Origin: CAYNUJ01 sp964573255
GTDB taxonomy: Bacteria > Bacteroidota > Ignavibacteria > Ignavibacteriales > Melioribacteraceae
Assembly: GCA_964573255.1 (NCBI GenBank)
Contig: CAZNJB010000086.1
Coordinates: forward strand, 1-6,138
Reading direction: 5' to 3'
Length of the DNA: 6,138 nucleotides
A program made the translations under genes and the position numbers. Shown piece after piece: positions 1 through 6,114 of this stretch. Under the pieces are notes generated by a model, which saw nothing but the letters and a program-made list of their open reading frames with translations, searched no databases and was not told the origin of the DNA. Every line of letters begins with the position of its first letter. Positions within the stretch are counted from its first letter, which is position 1.

Positions 1-71
1 GGCGGCAGGATTCGAACCTGCGACCTCCTGCTCCCAAAGCAGGCGCGCTAACCGGGCTACGCTACGCCCCG
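1..71 (-). tRNA. tRNA-Pro (anticodon UGG), 3' end cut by the window edge
   Basis: Read on the minus strand, this folds as a standard cloverleaf. The 5' acceptor strand CGGGGCG starts at position 71. A D-arm with the GG pair follows, then an anticodon stem CCTGC/GCAGG around the 7-nt loop TTTGGGA, giving anticodon TGG. After a short variable loop comes a T-arm GCAGG-TTCGAAT-CCTGC. The first four bases of the 3' acceptor strand (CGCC) end at position 1, so the last three acceptor bases, the discriminator and CCA (if encoded) lie outside the window. C at position 1 of the tRNA fits the C1-G72 pair typical of bacterial proline tRNAs. UGG can read all or most CCN codons. The gene is divergent from the Lol-type operon and has its own promoter upstream. 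Confidence 0.96.
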
Positions 72-93
72 GTTATTTCTTTTTTCATCATAC

Positions 94-103
94 AAAGTAC
101 TTT
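94..103. repeat. 10-bp perfect palindrome in the tRNA-Pro leader
   Basis: AAAGTACTTT is a perfect palindrome. It lies between the predicted tRNA transcription start (about 112) and the tRNA 5' end (71). It could be part of a weak leader hairpin or simply chance in AT-rich DNA. No function can be assigned. Confidence 0.3.
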
Positions 104-118
104 CAAATAAGGCTTACT

Positions 119-147
119 AAAATATTTTTTTGTTCTCGAAATGTCAA
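119..147 (-). promoter_or_regulatory. Sigma70-type promoter of tRNA-Pro
   Basis: On the minus strand there is a perfect -35 hexamer TTGACA (142-147), a spacer of exactly 17 bases, and a -10 hexamer TATTTT (119-124, four of six matches to TATAAT). Transcription would start near 110-113, leaving a leader of about 40 nt before the mature tRNA 5' end at 71. Just upstream of the -35 box, A-tracts on this strand (150-156, 163-168, 180-188) occupy the place of an UP element, as is common for stable-RNA promoters. The boxes are seen directly; promoter activity is inferred. Confidence 0.62.
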
Positions 148-153
148 CATTTT

Positions 154-172
154 TTTGAATTATTTTTTCAAA
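154..172. repeat. Inverted repeat TTTGAA-N7-TTCAAA in the divergent spacer
   Basis: Two 6-bp arms (154-159 and 167-172) flank a 7-base T-rich spacer. The element lies upstream of the tRNA-Pro -35 box and 43 bp before the first permease gene, so it could touch either transcription unit as an operator or a weak 5' UTR hairpin. The composition is low complexity, so chance occurrence is quite possible. Confidence 0.25.
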
Positions 173-214
173 TTTACCATTTTTTTTTATCTTGAGATTT
201 ATATTTTTTAGAGT

Positions 215-1435
215 ATGAGACTTTCACTTTTCATTGTTTTCCGTTCGCTATTTAATAAGAGAGAAAATAATTTTCTTTCTTTCATATCTATTGCCTCAAT
301 ATCGGGTATTGCGCTAGGTATTGCAATTCTTAATATTGCTTTAACAATATTAAACGGATTCGAAAATTCTATTGAGAAACACTTAATTGAAATGAATGCT
401 CACATTACCGTTTCAGGCTTCGGGAACCGTAATTTAGAATTTTCCTATTCCGATTTGAGCAAAATACAGAATAAATTTCAGAATATCGTTTCTATTTCAC
501 CTTTTATCAGTAAAAACGGCATTTTAAAGAATGGGAAATATAGCGAAGGCATTTCTATTGAAGCTATTGATCCCAACAGAGACAATTCAAACTTAAGAAA
601 TTATATTATTTCCGGTGATTACGATTTAAATGAAGATAACAAATACAAAGTTTTAATCGGTGAAAAATTAGCCGATAAATTATACATTAAAGTGGGAGAC
701 TTGATCACATTATTTACTCTGAAGAATGACCGCCTGCCAAGTTTAGATAATCCACCAATAATAGAAAAATTCCTTGTTACCGGTATTTACAGAAGCGGCA
801 TGGCAGAATTTGATGACCTGAAGGTTTATACTAATTTAAATCAATTTCAGGAATTGACAGATTTAGGAGAAATAATCTCTGGCTTTTACATAAAAATTGA
901 CAGTTTGAAAAATATTCAACCAACAGCAAGAGCCCTAAACAACTACTTAGGTTATCCGTATTACGTACGCTCATTTTACAAAACTCATCAACATATTTTT
1001 ACTTGGCTCGAATTGCAAAAGAAACCGGTACCGATTGTCCTCGGTTTAATTATGTTGGTAGCGGCATTTAATATCATCGGTACATTGTTAATGAATATTA
1101 TACAACAATTGAGAAAGATAGGAATATTGAAAGTGCTCGGGATGGAATCGAGAAAAATCAGGAATATTTATATTATTCAAGGCTTAATTATTGCGTTAAC
1201 AGGGATCTTTTTGGGCAATTTACTTACTTTACTAATCACTTACATACAAATTAATTACAATATAATTACCCTCCCTTCCGATATTTATTTTATTTCTGAA
1301 GTCCCGGTTTATTATGATGCAGGAATTTATTTCATTGTATCATTAGTAACGCTCCTGCTTTCTCTGCTAATCTCCTATATTCCGAGTAGAATAGCATCCG
1401 GAATAACTCCTTTAACCATACTGAGGTTCGACTGA
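215..1435 (+). CDS. lolC/E: LolC/LolE-family lipoprotein-releasing ABC transporter permease (first of two)
   Basis: This is an inner-membrane subunit of a LolCDE-type exporter, which extracts outer-membrane lipoproteins from the inner membrane and passes them to the periplasmic carrier LolA. At 406 aa it has the usual LolC/E length and topology: a cytoplasmic N-terminal stretch, TM1 at about 24-47, a large periplasmic MacB-like domain at about 50-270, and a C-terminal FtsX domain with TM2 (273-296), TM3 (about 317-343) and TM4 (about 369-390). The cytoplasmic segment KIGILKVLGM (301-310) matches the family's coupling-helix region (E/K-I-A-I-L-R-x-x-G). The periplasmic segment GIYRSGMAEFDD (190-201) resembles the G-x-F-x-x-G-M-x-E-x-D motif of LolC/E. 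The ATG is preceded only by a weak AGAG, but the N-terminus aligns with the family. The stop overlaps the start of the second permease as TGATG. Whether this is the LolC or LolE equivalent cannot be decided by eye. An MacB-like or other FtsX-family exporter is the alternative, less likely given the paired permeases plus LolD-like ATPase. Confidence 0.88.
   Translation: MRLSLFIVFRSLFNKRENNFLSFISIASISGIALGIAILNIALTILNGFENSIEKHLIEMNAHITVSGFGNRNLEFSYSDLSKIQNKFQNIVSISPFISKNGILKNGKYSEGISIEAIDPNRDNSNLRNYIISGDYDLNEDNKYKVLIGEKLADKLYIKVGDLITLFTLKNDRLPSLDNPPIIEKFLVTGIYRSGMAEFDDLKVYTNLNQFQELTDLGEIISGFYIKIDSLKNIQPTARALNNYLGYPYYVRSFYKTHQHIFTWLELQKKPVPIVLGLIMLVAAFNIIGTLLMNIIQQLRKIGILKVLGMESRKIRNIYIIQGLIIALTGIFLGNLLTLLITYIQINYNIITLPSDIYFISEVPVYYDAGIYFIVSLVTLLLSLLISYIPSRIASGITPLTILRFD
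1422..1426 (+). promoter_or_regulatory. Shine-Dalgarno of the second permease, inside the end of the first
   Basis: TGAGG lies 8 bases before the ATG at 1435 and within the last codons of the upstream permease. With the TGATG stop/start overlap (1433-1437), this indicates translational coupling. That would help keep the two permeases at equal amounts, as a heterodimer requires. Confidence 0.6.
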
Positions 1436-2649
1436 TGTTCGAGTTCTTTATTGCCAAGAGATATTTAACCGGGAAGCACAAATTCAGCTTCATACGGATT
1501 TTGAGTTTCTTTTCGATTCTCGGAATTACAATTGGCGTTGCCGCTCTTGTTATTGTTCTCTCGGTATTCAACGGTTTCCGTTCTCTCGTCATAAATTCGT
1601 TATTAAATTTTGATCCTCACATTCAAATCACATTACCCAAAGGAGCGGAGAAATTACCGGAGATAAATAAGATCTTAAAAGAGAAAGATGAGGTAGATTA
1701 TTTCACTCCTTATGTAGATGGCAAAATTGTAATTACGAATGGTAAAAATTTTGAAATAATATCTCTGAAAGGTTTACAAAATTATGAAGGCAAAAAGAAA
1801 CAGATTCACCGCCATTTTGTTTCCAAATTGAGTAATAGCGAAGAAAAACTATCCAACGGAATTCTTTTAGGACTTCCGCTTGCATTAAAATTAGGATTGA
1901 GAGTCGGAGATACAGTAAATGTTCTTTCCGCGAAAGATCTCGAGAAAAGCGCAATAACATTCAATCTACCCAGAATCAGGAAATTCATTTTAGAAGGTAT
2001 TTTCGAGATCAATAATAAAGAACTCGCTTTTTCATCCGGGTTCACAAAATTAGAAGCTGCTCAAAAAGTATTGGGTGTTAGAAATAAAATTAACGGTTTG
2101 GAAGTATTCCTGCACTCTGTTAAAGAAGCCGATAATTTTAAAATTGCATTGAAAAAAGAATTGGGAGATAATGTAAAAATCTTCAGTTGGTACGATCTTC
2201 ATAGGGACTTGTATGATGTAATGCAATTAGAACGCTGGGCAGCCTATCTGTTACTGAGTTTAATTATTTTAGTTGCCGTATTTAATATTTTAACTTCACT
2301 CACCATGTCGGTTCTGGAAAAGAAGAAGGACATAGCCATTTTACGAGCTATGGGTACACATAAAAAGTCAATTTTAAGAATATTTATGTTTGAAGGAATT
2401 CTGGCAGGAACGGTCGGCACTCTCTCCGGTTTATTTATCGGACTGATTGTTTGCTTCGGACAAATGCAATTTAAATTTTATGCACTCGATCCAAGTAAAT
2501 ACATTATCGATGCCCTTCCGGTAGAGCCTAAACTTTTTGATATACTATTGATTGCTATAATGTCAATGCTCTTCTCTTATTTTGCGTCGTTATATCCGGC
2601 AAAGAGATCTTTAAAATTAAATTTGATTGAATCGATCAAGTGGGAATAA
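1435..2649 (+). CDS. lolC/E: LolC/LolE-family lipoprotein-releasing ABC transporter permease (second of two)
   Basis: This is the partner permease of the exporter, 404 aa, with the same architecture: an N-terminal amphipathic stretch (FIAKRYLTGKHKFSFIRI), TM1 at about 23-47, a periplasmic domain at about 48-265, then TM2 (268-292), TM3 (about 316-341) and TM4 (about 367-387). The family signatures are clearer here than in the first permease: SILGITIGVAALVIVLSVFNGF in and after TM1 (27-48), EKKKDIAILRAMG (295-307) as the cytoplasmic coupling segment contacting the ATPase, and SLYPAKRS (385-392) before the C-terminus. The two permeases differ through most of the periplasmic domain, so they are diverged paralogues like LolC and LolE rather than a recent duplication. 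This suits a division of labour in which one subunit recruits the LolA carrier and the other binds lipoprotein. That assignment is known from E. coli and cannot be placed on either protein here. Confidence 0.9.
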   Translation: MFEFFIAKRYLTGKHKFSFIRILSFFSILGITIGVAALVIVLSVFNGFRSLVINSLLNFDPHIQITLPKGAEKLPEINKILKEKDEVDYFTPYVDGKIVITNGKNFEIISLKGLQNYEGKKKQIHRHFVSKLSNSEEKLSNGILLGLPLALKLGLRVGDTVNVLSAKDLEKSAITFNLPRIRKFILEGIFEINNKELAFSSGFTKLEAAQKVLGVRNKINGLEVFLHSVKEADNFKIALKKELGDNVKIFSWYDLHRDLYDVMQLERWAAYLLLSLIILVAVFNILTSLTMSVLEKKKDIAILRAMGTHKKSILRIFMFEGILAGTVGTLSGLFIGLIVCFGQMQFKFYALDPSKYIIDALPVEPKLFDILLIAIMSMLFSYFASLYPAKRSLKLNLIESIKWE

Positions 2650-2651
2650 AA

Positions 2652-3326
2652 ATGTCATCAATTATTAAAGCAAATAATTTAAGTAAAAGTTTTTCAACGG
2701 GAAAAGATACCAGTTTAAAATTATTCGAAAATCTTGATATTGAAATTGAGCGCGGAAAGATTACCGTAATTGTAGGAGCCAGCGGAGCGGGTAAAAGTAC
2801 GCTTCTTCATATTTTGAGCGGACTGGATAAACCAGACAGCGGAAGCGTATTCTTCAACGATAGAGATATTTCAAAATTAAACGAAATGGAAATTTCCAAG
2901 TTAAGAAATAAGCAAATGGGATTTGTATTTCAATTTCATCATTTGCTAACCGAATTTACCGCATTGGAAAATGTAACCATCCCTGCAATGATATCCGGCA
3001 AAAGCTTTGCCGATTCCCGCTCGAAAGCAAAAGAATTATTAACTCGCTTTGGATTGGGTGACAGATTGGATCACAAACCTGCACAACTTTCCGGTGGCGA
3101 ACAGCAGCGTGTTGCAATTGCCCGCGCACTAATAAACGAACCGGATATAATTTTTGCTGACGAACCAACAGGGAATCTCGATTCTACTAACAGCGATTCG
3201 ATTAATCAATTGTTTCTTGAATTAAAAAATGAATTCAATTCTACAATATTATTAGTCACTCATAATCCAGAGTTAATGAAACTCGGAGATATTACATTGA
3301 ATATGAAAGACGGGAAAATATTTTAA
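2652..3326 (+). CDS. lolD: LolD-like ATP-binding subunit of the lipoprotein-releasing ABC transporter
   Basis: This cytoplasmic ATPase powers lipoprotein release by the two preceding permeases. From the ATG at 2652 it is 224 aa, normal for LolD/MacB-N/FtsE-type ATPases. All nucleotide-binding motifs are intact: Walker A GASGAGKST (42-50), Q-loop FVFQ (91-94, Q94) followed by FHHLLTEFTALENV, ABC signature LSGGEQQR (146-153), Walker B DIIFADEPTGNLD (165-177, catalytic E171) and H-loop LVTH (H204). The EPTGNLD form and the F-Q-x-x-x-L-L-x-x-x-T-A-L-E-N-V region are typical of the LolD/MacB/FtsE subfamily. An in-frame GTG at 2640 would add four residues and overlap the previous gene by 10 bp. I prefer the ATG because it begins the conserved first strand and has a weak GGGA (2642-2645) 6 bases upstream. 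In E. coli the order is C-D-E; here the ATPase is last. Confidence 0.93.
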   Translation: MSSIIKANNLSKSFSTGKDTSLKLFENLDIEIERGKITVIVGASGAGKSTLLHILSGLDKPDSGSVFFNDRDISKLNEMEISKLRNKQMGFVFQFHHLLTEFTALENVTIPAMISGKSFADSRSKAKELLTRFGLGDRLDHKPAQLSGGEQQRVAIARALINEPDIIFADEPTGNLDSTNSDSINQLFLELKNEFNSTILLVTHNPELMKLGDITLNMKDGKIF

Positions 3327-3366
3327 TTTTTCTAAATCGAAAATTTACTAACGGGTAGTTGTACTG

Positions 3367-3415
3367 TGGGATAAATTTCATATTTGTAATAAGAATGAAA
3401 ATCTATTATCTCCCA
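3367..3415. repeat. Long bulged inverted repeat (hairpin)
   Basis: The left arm 3367-3381 pairs with the right arm 3395-3415. TGGGA pairs with TCCCA, TAA with TTA after a 2-nt bulge, ATTT with AAAT after a 3-nt bulge, and CAT with ATG after one bulged A. This gives 15 base pairs around a 13-nt loop (3382-3394), with all bulges on the right arm. A competing small hairpin TCCC-AAT-GGGA (3411-3421) shares the right-arm base. The element lies 40 bp downstream of the lolD stop. Confidence 0.45.
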
Positions 3416-3463
3416 ATGGGAAATATAAAAAGTAATGGGCATAACCCCGACTTAGAGCACCTC

Positions 3464-3506
3464 TGGTTCGGAAGAAAAGAGTAAAAATAAGAATTCGTCC
3501 GAACCA
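3464..3506. repeat. 9-bp perfect inverted repeat with 25-nt A-rich loop
   Basis: TGGTTCGGA (3464-3472) and TCCGAACCA (3498-3506) are exact reverse complements, separated by 25 bases that are A-rich on the plus strand. The GC content of the arms stands out against the AT-rich surroundings. The loop is too long, and the downstream sequence too poor in T, for a simple terminator. The arms could be the base of a structured RNA or the ends of a small repeat unit. Confidence 0.5.
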
Positions 3507-3574
3507 TTAGGCGCTATTAGTCGAAATGTGGATAGAGCAAGCTATCTCAATAATTTTAAGTTGAAATAAAGGAT

Positions 3575-5047
3575 TTAATCTTTCAAAAATTCCGTCATTA
3601 ATCTTACTCCGAATCCGGTTGCCCACTTTTTAGTATATGAATTCAAGTTATGCTTCAAAGCGGGTCCGGCAATATCCAAATGGACGTACGGAATATTTTC
3701 ATCAACGAAATTTTCTAGAAATTTAGCGGCAGTAATTGCGCCTCCCCATCGAGGTCCCAAATTACTGATATCGGCAATATCACTTTTAATTAATTTCTTG
3801 TAGACATCCATAAACGGGAGGTTCCACACTAATTCGTATGTTTTATTTCCGGCTGAACTTAATGCATCTTTTAATTGTTCATCTTTCGTAAACATACCCG
3901 CGGCAAATTCTCCTAAAGCAACAACACAAGCACCCGTTAAAGTTGCAAAATCAATTATTGCTTCAGGTTTATGCTTGCTAGCATACTCCAATGCATCGGC
4001 AAGAATTATTCTTCCTTCCGCATCGGTATTTTTTACTTCAATTGTTTTTCCACTCGCGGTCGAAACAATATCTCCCGGTTTATAAGATTTTCCGTTAACC
4101 ATATTTTCCACAAGCGGAATAATTCCGATAAGATGTTTATCGAAATTTAATTTTGCAACGGCAAGAAATGTACCGATTACAGCTGCAGCTCCGGCCATAT
4201 CCCCTTTCATATCGACCATACCATCAGTTGGTTTAATTGAATATCCACCGGAATCGTATGTAACGCCTTTGCCTACCAATGCAATTTTTTTCTTCGGACG
4301 AGTCGGTTTATATTCTAATTTTAACAGAAGCGGGGGATTATCCGAACCTCTACCAACGCTCAGGATTGCATTCATTTTATTTTTCCTAAGCATTGCTTCG
4401 TTCATTACACTTACTTTTACTTTGGTACCGGCAAATTGCTTTTTAACCCGTTTTGCCAATTCCTGAGGAGTCAATGTAATTGCGGGTTCGTTAACTAAAT
4501 CCCTTGCAAAAAAAACTGCTTCAATTAATTTTTCCGTTAAAAGAATTATTTTCTTCAGAAGCTTTGCATTTTTATTTACAACGCTAACTTTTAATTTTAA
4601 CGGTGCTTTCTTCTCACTCTTGTATTCGTTAAAATCATAATTGCCTAGCAAAATGCCTTCAAGCGCTGATTGCAAATAATAACTTTCTTCGAATAAATTC
4701 TCAAATAATTTGGCATCGGGCAATTCAACGAAGATGTTATCTATCCCCGGTTGTAATTCTTGAATATCATTGGAAAGAGTATCTCTGAAATAGTCAACTG
4801 TAAGATTATCTGACTTATACTTATGTATTACTATTTTTCCGATATTAGAATTTTGGAAATCGAAAGAGTCAATTTCATCATTGAGGAATAATTTCTTCGA
4901 CAGTGAATTTAATTCAAAATTATAATTCTTTTCGAATTTTTGAAGGTCATCTTTCTTATCACTTTTTTCGACAAACAGAATAAAAGATAAATCATCACCA
5001 AATTTGGGTAATGAATCGACTGCGTTAATGTTTAATTTATATTTCAT
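3575..5047 (-). CDS. pepA: Leucyl aminopeptidase, peptidase family M17
   Basis: This two-metal cytosolic aminopeptidase removes N-terminal residues, classically Leu, from peptides late in protein turnover; family members normally form hexamers. It is 490 aa, close to the 503 aa of E. coli PepA. The N-terminal domain (about 1-165) is divergent, as usual in M17, and the catalytic domain (about 170-490) is well conserved. By motif alignment with E. coli PepA the metal ligands are K260, D265, D283, D342 and E344, and the catalytic residues are K272 and R346. All lie in the recognisable blocks VGKGVTYDSGGYSIKP (258-273) and NTDAEGRIILADAL (340-353). Further family blocks are SNLGPRWGGAITAAKFLE (428-445) and HLDIAGPA (456-463). 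Its ATG lies 10 bp after the nrnA stop, with an AAAGG ribosome binding site. Some M17 enzymes also bind DNA or act on Cys-Gly, which cannot be judged here. Confidence 0.95.
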   Translation of the reverse strand: MKYKLNINAVDSLPKFGDDLSFILFVEKSDKKDDLQKFEKNYNFELNSLSKKLFLNDEIDSFDFQNSNIGKIVIHKYKSDNLTVDYFRDTLSNDIQELQPGIDNIFVELPDAKLFENLFEESYYLQSALEGILLGNYDFNEYKSEKKAPLKLKVSVVNKNAKLLKKIILLTEKLIEAVFFARDLVNEPAITLTPQELAKRVKKQFAGTKVKVSVMNEAMLRKNKMNAILSVGRGSDNPPLLLKLEYKPTRPKKKIALVGKGVTYDSGGYSIKPTDGMVDMKGDMAGAAAVIGTFLAVAKLNFDKHLIGIIPLVENMVNGKSYKPGDIVSTASGKTIEVKNTDAEGRIILADALEYASKHKPEAIIDFATLTGACVVALGEFAAGMFTKDEQLKDALSSAGNKTYELVWNLPFMDVYKKLIKSDIADISNLGPRWGGAITAAKFLENFVDENIPYVHLDIAGPALKHNLNSYTKKWATGFGVRLMTEFLKD

Positions 5048-5053
5048 TTTACA

Positions 5054-5060
5054 CCTTTCA
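5054..5060 (-). promoter_or_regulatory. Shine-Dalgarno of pepA overlapping the nrnA stop codon
   Basis: On the minus strand TGAAAGG combines the nrnA stop TGA (5060-5058) with the AAAGG ribosome binding site, which ends 6 bases before the pepA ATG. Ribosomes finishing nrnA therefore terminate on the pepA binding site, which favours reinitiation and supports a two-gene operon. Confidence 0.65.
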
Positions 5061-6044
5061 ATAATATTTTAAATATTTTTCAGCTGTTGCTATTACTTCC
5101 GGGATCAATTTATCAAGGGAACTATTTTTAAGTCTGGCTCCGGAAGCATTCAAATGTCCTCCACCTCCAAATTCTGCTGCAAATTTATTCACCGGAATTT
5201 TACCTTTCGAACGAAAACTAATTTTTATTCCTTCTTCCAACTCATTGAAAAGCAAACCGATTTTAGTACCTTCAATTGATAAAGTATAACCAACAAAACC
5301 CTCTATATCGGCTTCTACCGCTCCGTTTTTAGTTAGATCTTCTTTTGTGATAACCATATAAGTTACTTCACCGGTAGAATTTTGTTTAAGTGAACTCAAT
5401 GCACTGCCGAGTAACCGCAGTCTTCCTATTGTTCCCTTCTCAAAGAGTTCCTCATAAACTTTATCAGGTTGAACACCCAAAGTAAGTAATTCGGCAACAA
5501 TTTTATGTATTTCCGGAGTTGTTCTGTCATAATGGAATGAACCGGTATCCGCCATAATAGCAGCATATAATACTTCCGCAATCTGTTTTGTTAATTTAAC
5601 TTTACCCGACTCTTTGATTATATCATAAACCAATTCTCCGGTTGCAGTTGCTTTAGTATAAATAAACTGCAAATCAGCAAAGTCTTCCGGATCAGTGTGG
5701 TGATCGATTACAATCTTTACCGCTTTAGACCTCTTACATACCATTTCCATATCGGCGATACGGTCGGCAACATTAAGATCCAGAAAGATTATCACATCCG
5801 AATTTAAAATGATTTCATCGTGAAGTTCCGATGAATATTCCTGAATTAAATTATTTGGATCTAAAAACCTGAGGGAGTAAGGAGTTTCGGAATAATTTAT
5901 TAAATAAACATCCTTGTTTAATGCTTCCAACAAATAATACATACCCATTTGAGAGCCTATTGCATCAGCATCTGGATTCAAATGAGTTGTAAGAACAAAT
6001 TTTTCATTCTTATCTATTATTTCAAAAAGATTACTAAAACGCAT
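5058..6044 (-). CDS. nrnA: DHH/DHHA1 phosphoesterase, NrnA-like nanoRNase / pAp phosphatase
   Basis: This cytoplasmic, probably Mn2+-dependent phosphoesterase belongs to the NrnA family. Members degrade RNA of 2-5 nt to mononucleotides, can hydrolyse linear dinucleotides such as pGpG, and many dephosphorylate pAp from sulfur metabolism. At 328 aa it has the usual length. The DHH domain (about 1-200) carries all metal motifs: HLNPDADAIGS (21-31; H21, D25, D27), FLDLN (D89), IDHH (113-116) and MADTGS (D166). A linker leads to the DHHA1 domain (about 225-328) with the substrate-binding motif GGGGH (293-297) followed by NASGA, and R278 in the preceding strand (ISFRSKG). No CBS or other extra domains are present, so it is not a DhhP/GdpP with sensory domains. 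The ATG has a strong GAGGGG site 6 bases upstream. It is first in an operon with pepA. Exact substrate preference among nanoRNA, pAp and cyclic-dinucleotide products cannot be read from the sequence. Confidence 0.92.
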   Translation of the reverse strand: MRFSNLFEIIDKNEKFVLTTHLNPDADAIGSQMGMYYLLEALNKDVYLINYSETPYSLRFLDPNNLIQEYSSELHDEIILNSDVIIFLDLNVADRIADMEMVCKRSKAVKIVIDHHTDPEDFADLQFIYTKATATGELVYDIIKESGKVKLTKQIAEVLYAAIMADTGSFHYDRTTPEIHKIVAELLTLGVQPDKVYEELFEKGTIGRLRLLGSALSSLKQNSTGEVTYMVITKEDLTKNGAVEADIEGFVGYTLSIEGTKIGLLFNELEEGIKISFRSKGKIPVNKFAAEFGGGGHLNASGARLKNSSLDKLIPEVIATAEKYLKYY

Positions 6045-6050
6045 TATTTT

Positions 6051-6056
6051 CCCCTC
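6051..6056 (-). promoter_or_regulatory. Strong Shine-Dalgarno of nrnA, pairable with an upstream CCCTC
   Basis: GAGGGG on the minus strand ends 6 bases before the ATG at 6044, the best ribosome binding site in the window and the basis for this start. GAGGG (6052-6056) is exactly complementary to CCCTC at 6067-6071, 10 bases upstream, so the leader RNA could form a 5-bp GC-rich hairpin covering the site. Confidence 0.6.
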
Positions 6057-6086
6057 AACATTTTAAGAGGGCAAATTTCACAAAAA

Positions 6087-6114
6087 TTTATAGAAAATCC
6101 TAATAAAGTTAGAA
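6087..6114 (-). promoter_or_regulatory. Possible promoter of the nrnA-pepA operon
   Basis: On the minus strand TATAAA (6087-6092, five of six matches to the -10 consensus) lies 16 bases after a poor -35 candidate TTCTAA (6109-6114, three of six). A start near 6080 would give a leader of about 36 nt that contains the CCCTC/GAGGG repeat. Such boxes arise easily in AT-rich DNA, so this is tentative. Confidence 0.25.

Larger units (their letters stand above)
3327..3574. other. Convergent intergenic region with several inverted repeats, no gene found
   Basis: These 248 bp lie between the stops of the convergent lolD and leucyl aminopeptidase genes. No open reading frame here has a convincing RBS or protein-like composition. 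Four inverted repeats can be seen: a bulged 15-bp stem across 3367-3415, a very short GGG/CCC hairpin at 3437-3447, a 9-bp stem at 3464-3472/3498-3506, and GATAG/CTATC at 3531-3535/3542-3546. None is followed by a good T-tract in either direction, so no classical intrinsic terminator can be assigned. The region could hold a dispersed repeat, a structured RNA or degenerate DNA. Confidence 0.5.

Noticed and set aside
125..209. Repeated T-tracts upstream of lol as a phased DNA-bending element
   Set aside because: Tract starts at 125, 150, 163, 180 and 205 are not regularly spaced at about 10-11 bp. They are better read as AT-rich spacer and a possible UP element for the tRNA promoter.
1332..2045. 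Minus-strand ORFs of 75-86 codons opposite the two permease genes
   Set aside because: Their composition is that of antisense to membrane-protein coding DNA. They have no ribosome binding sites and lie fully within strongly supported genes.
3328..3346. Candidate terminator just after lolD (TTTTC-TAAATC-GAAAA)
   Set aside because: The stem is five mostly A-T pairs with no following T-tract beyond three bases, so it is too weak to call an intrinsic terminator.
3406..3507. 33-codon minus-strand ORF (ATG at 3507) in the convergent intergenic region
   Set aside because: It has no Shine-Dalgarno, its low-complexity and unlikely composition does not resemble a protein, and it runs through the inverted repeats. 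It is better explained as chance within the repeat-rich block.
3531..3546. GATAG-N6-CTATC inverted repeat as a terminator for the minus-strand pepA
   Set aside because: Only 5 bp of stem, and the downstream minus-strand sequence (CACATTTCGAC) is not T-rich. Kept only as one of the repeats in the intergenic region.
4269..4466. 65-codon plus-strand ORF inside the aminopeptidase gene
   Set aside because: It is antisense to the conserved M17 catalytic motifs, without its own RBS or recognisable protein features. It is a shadow of the real gene.
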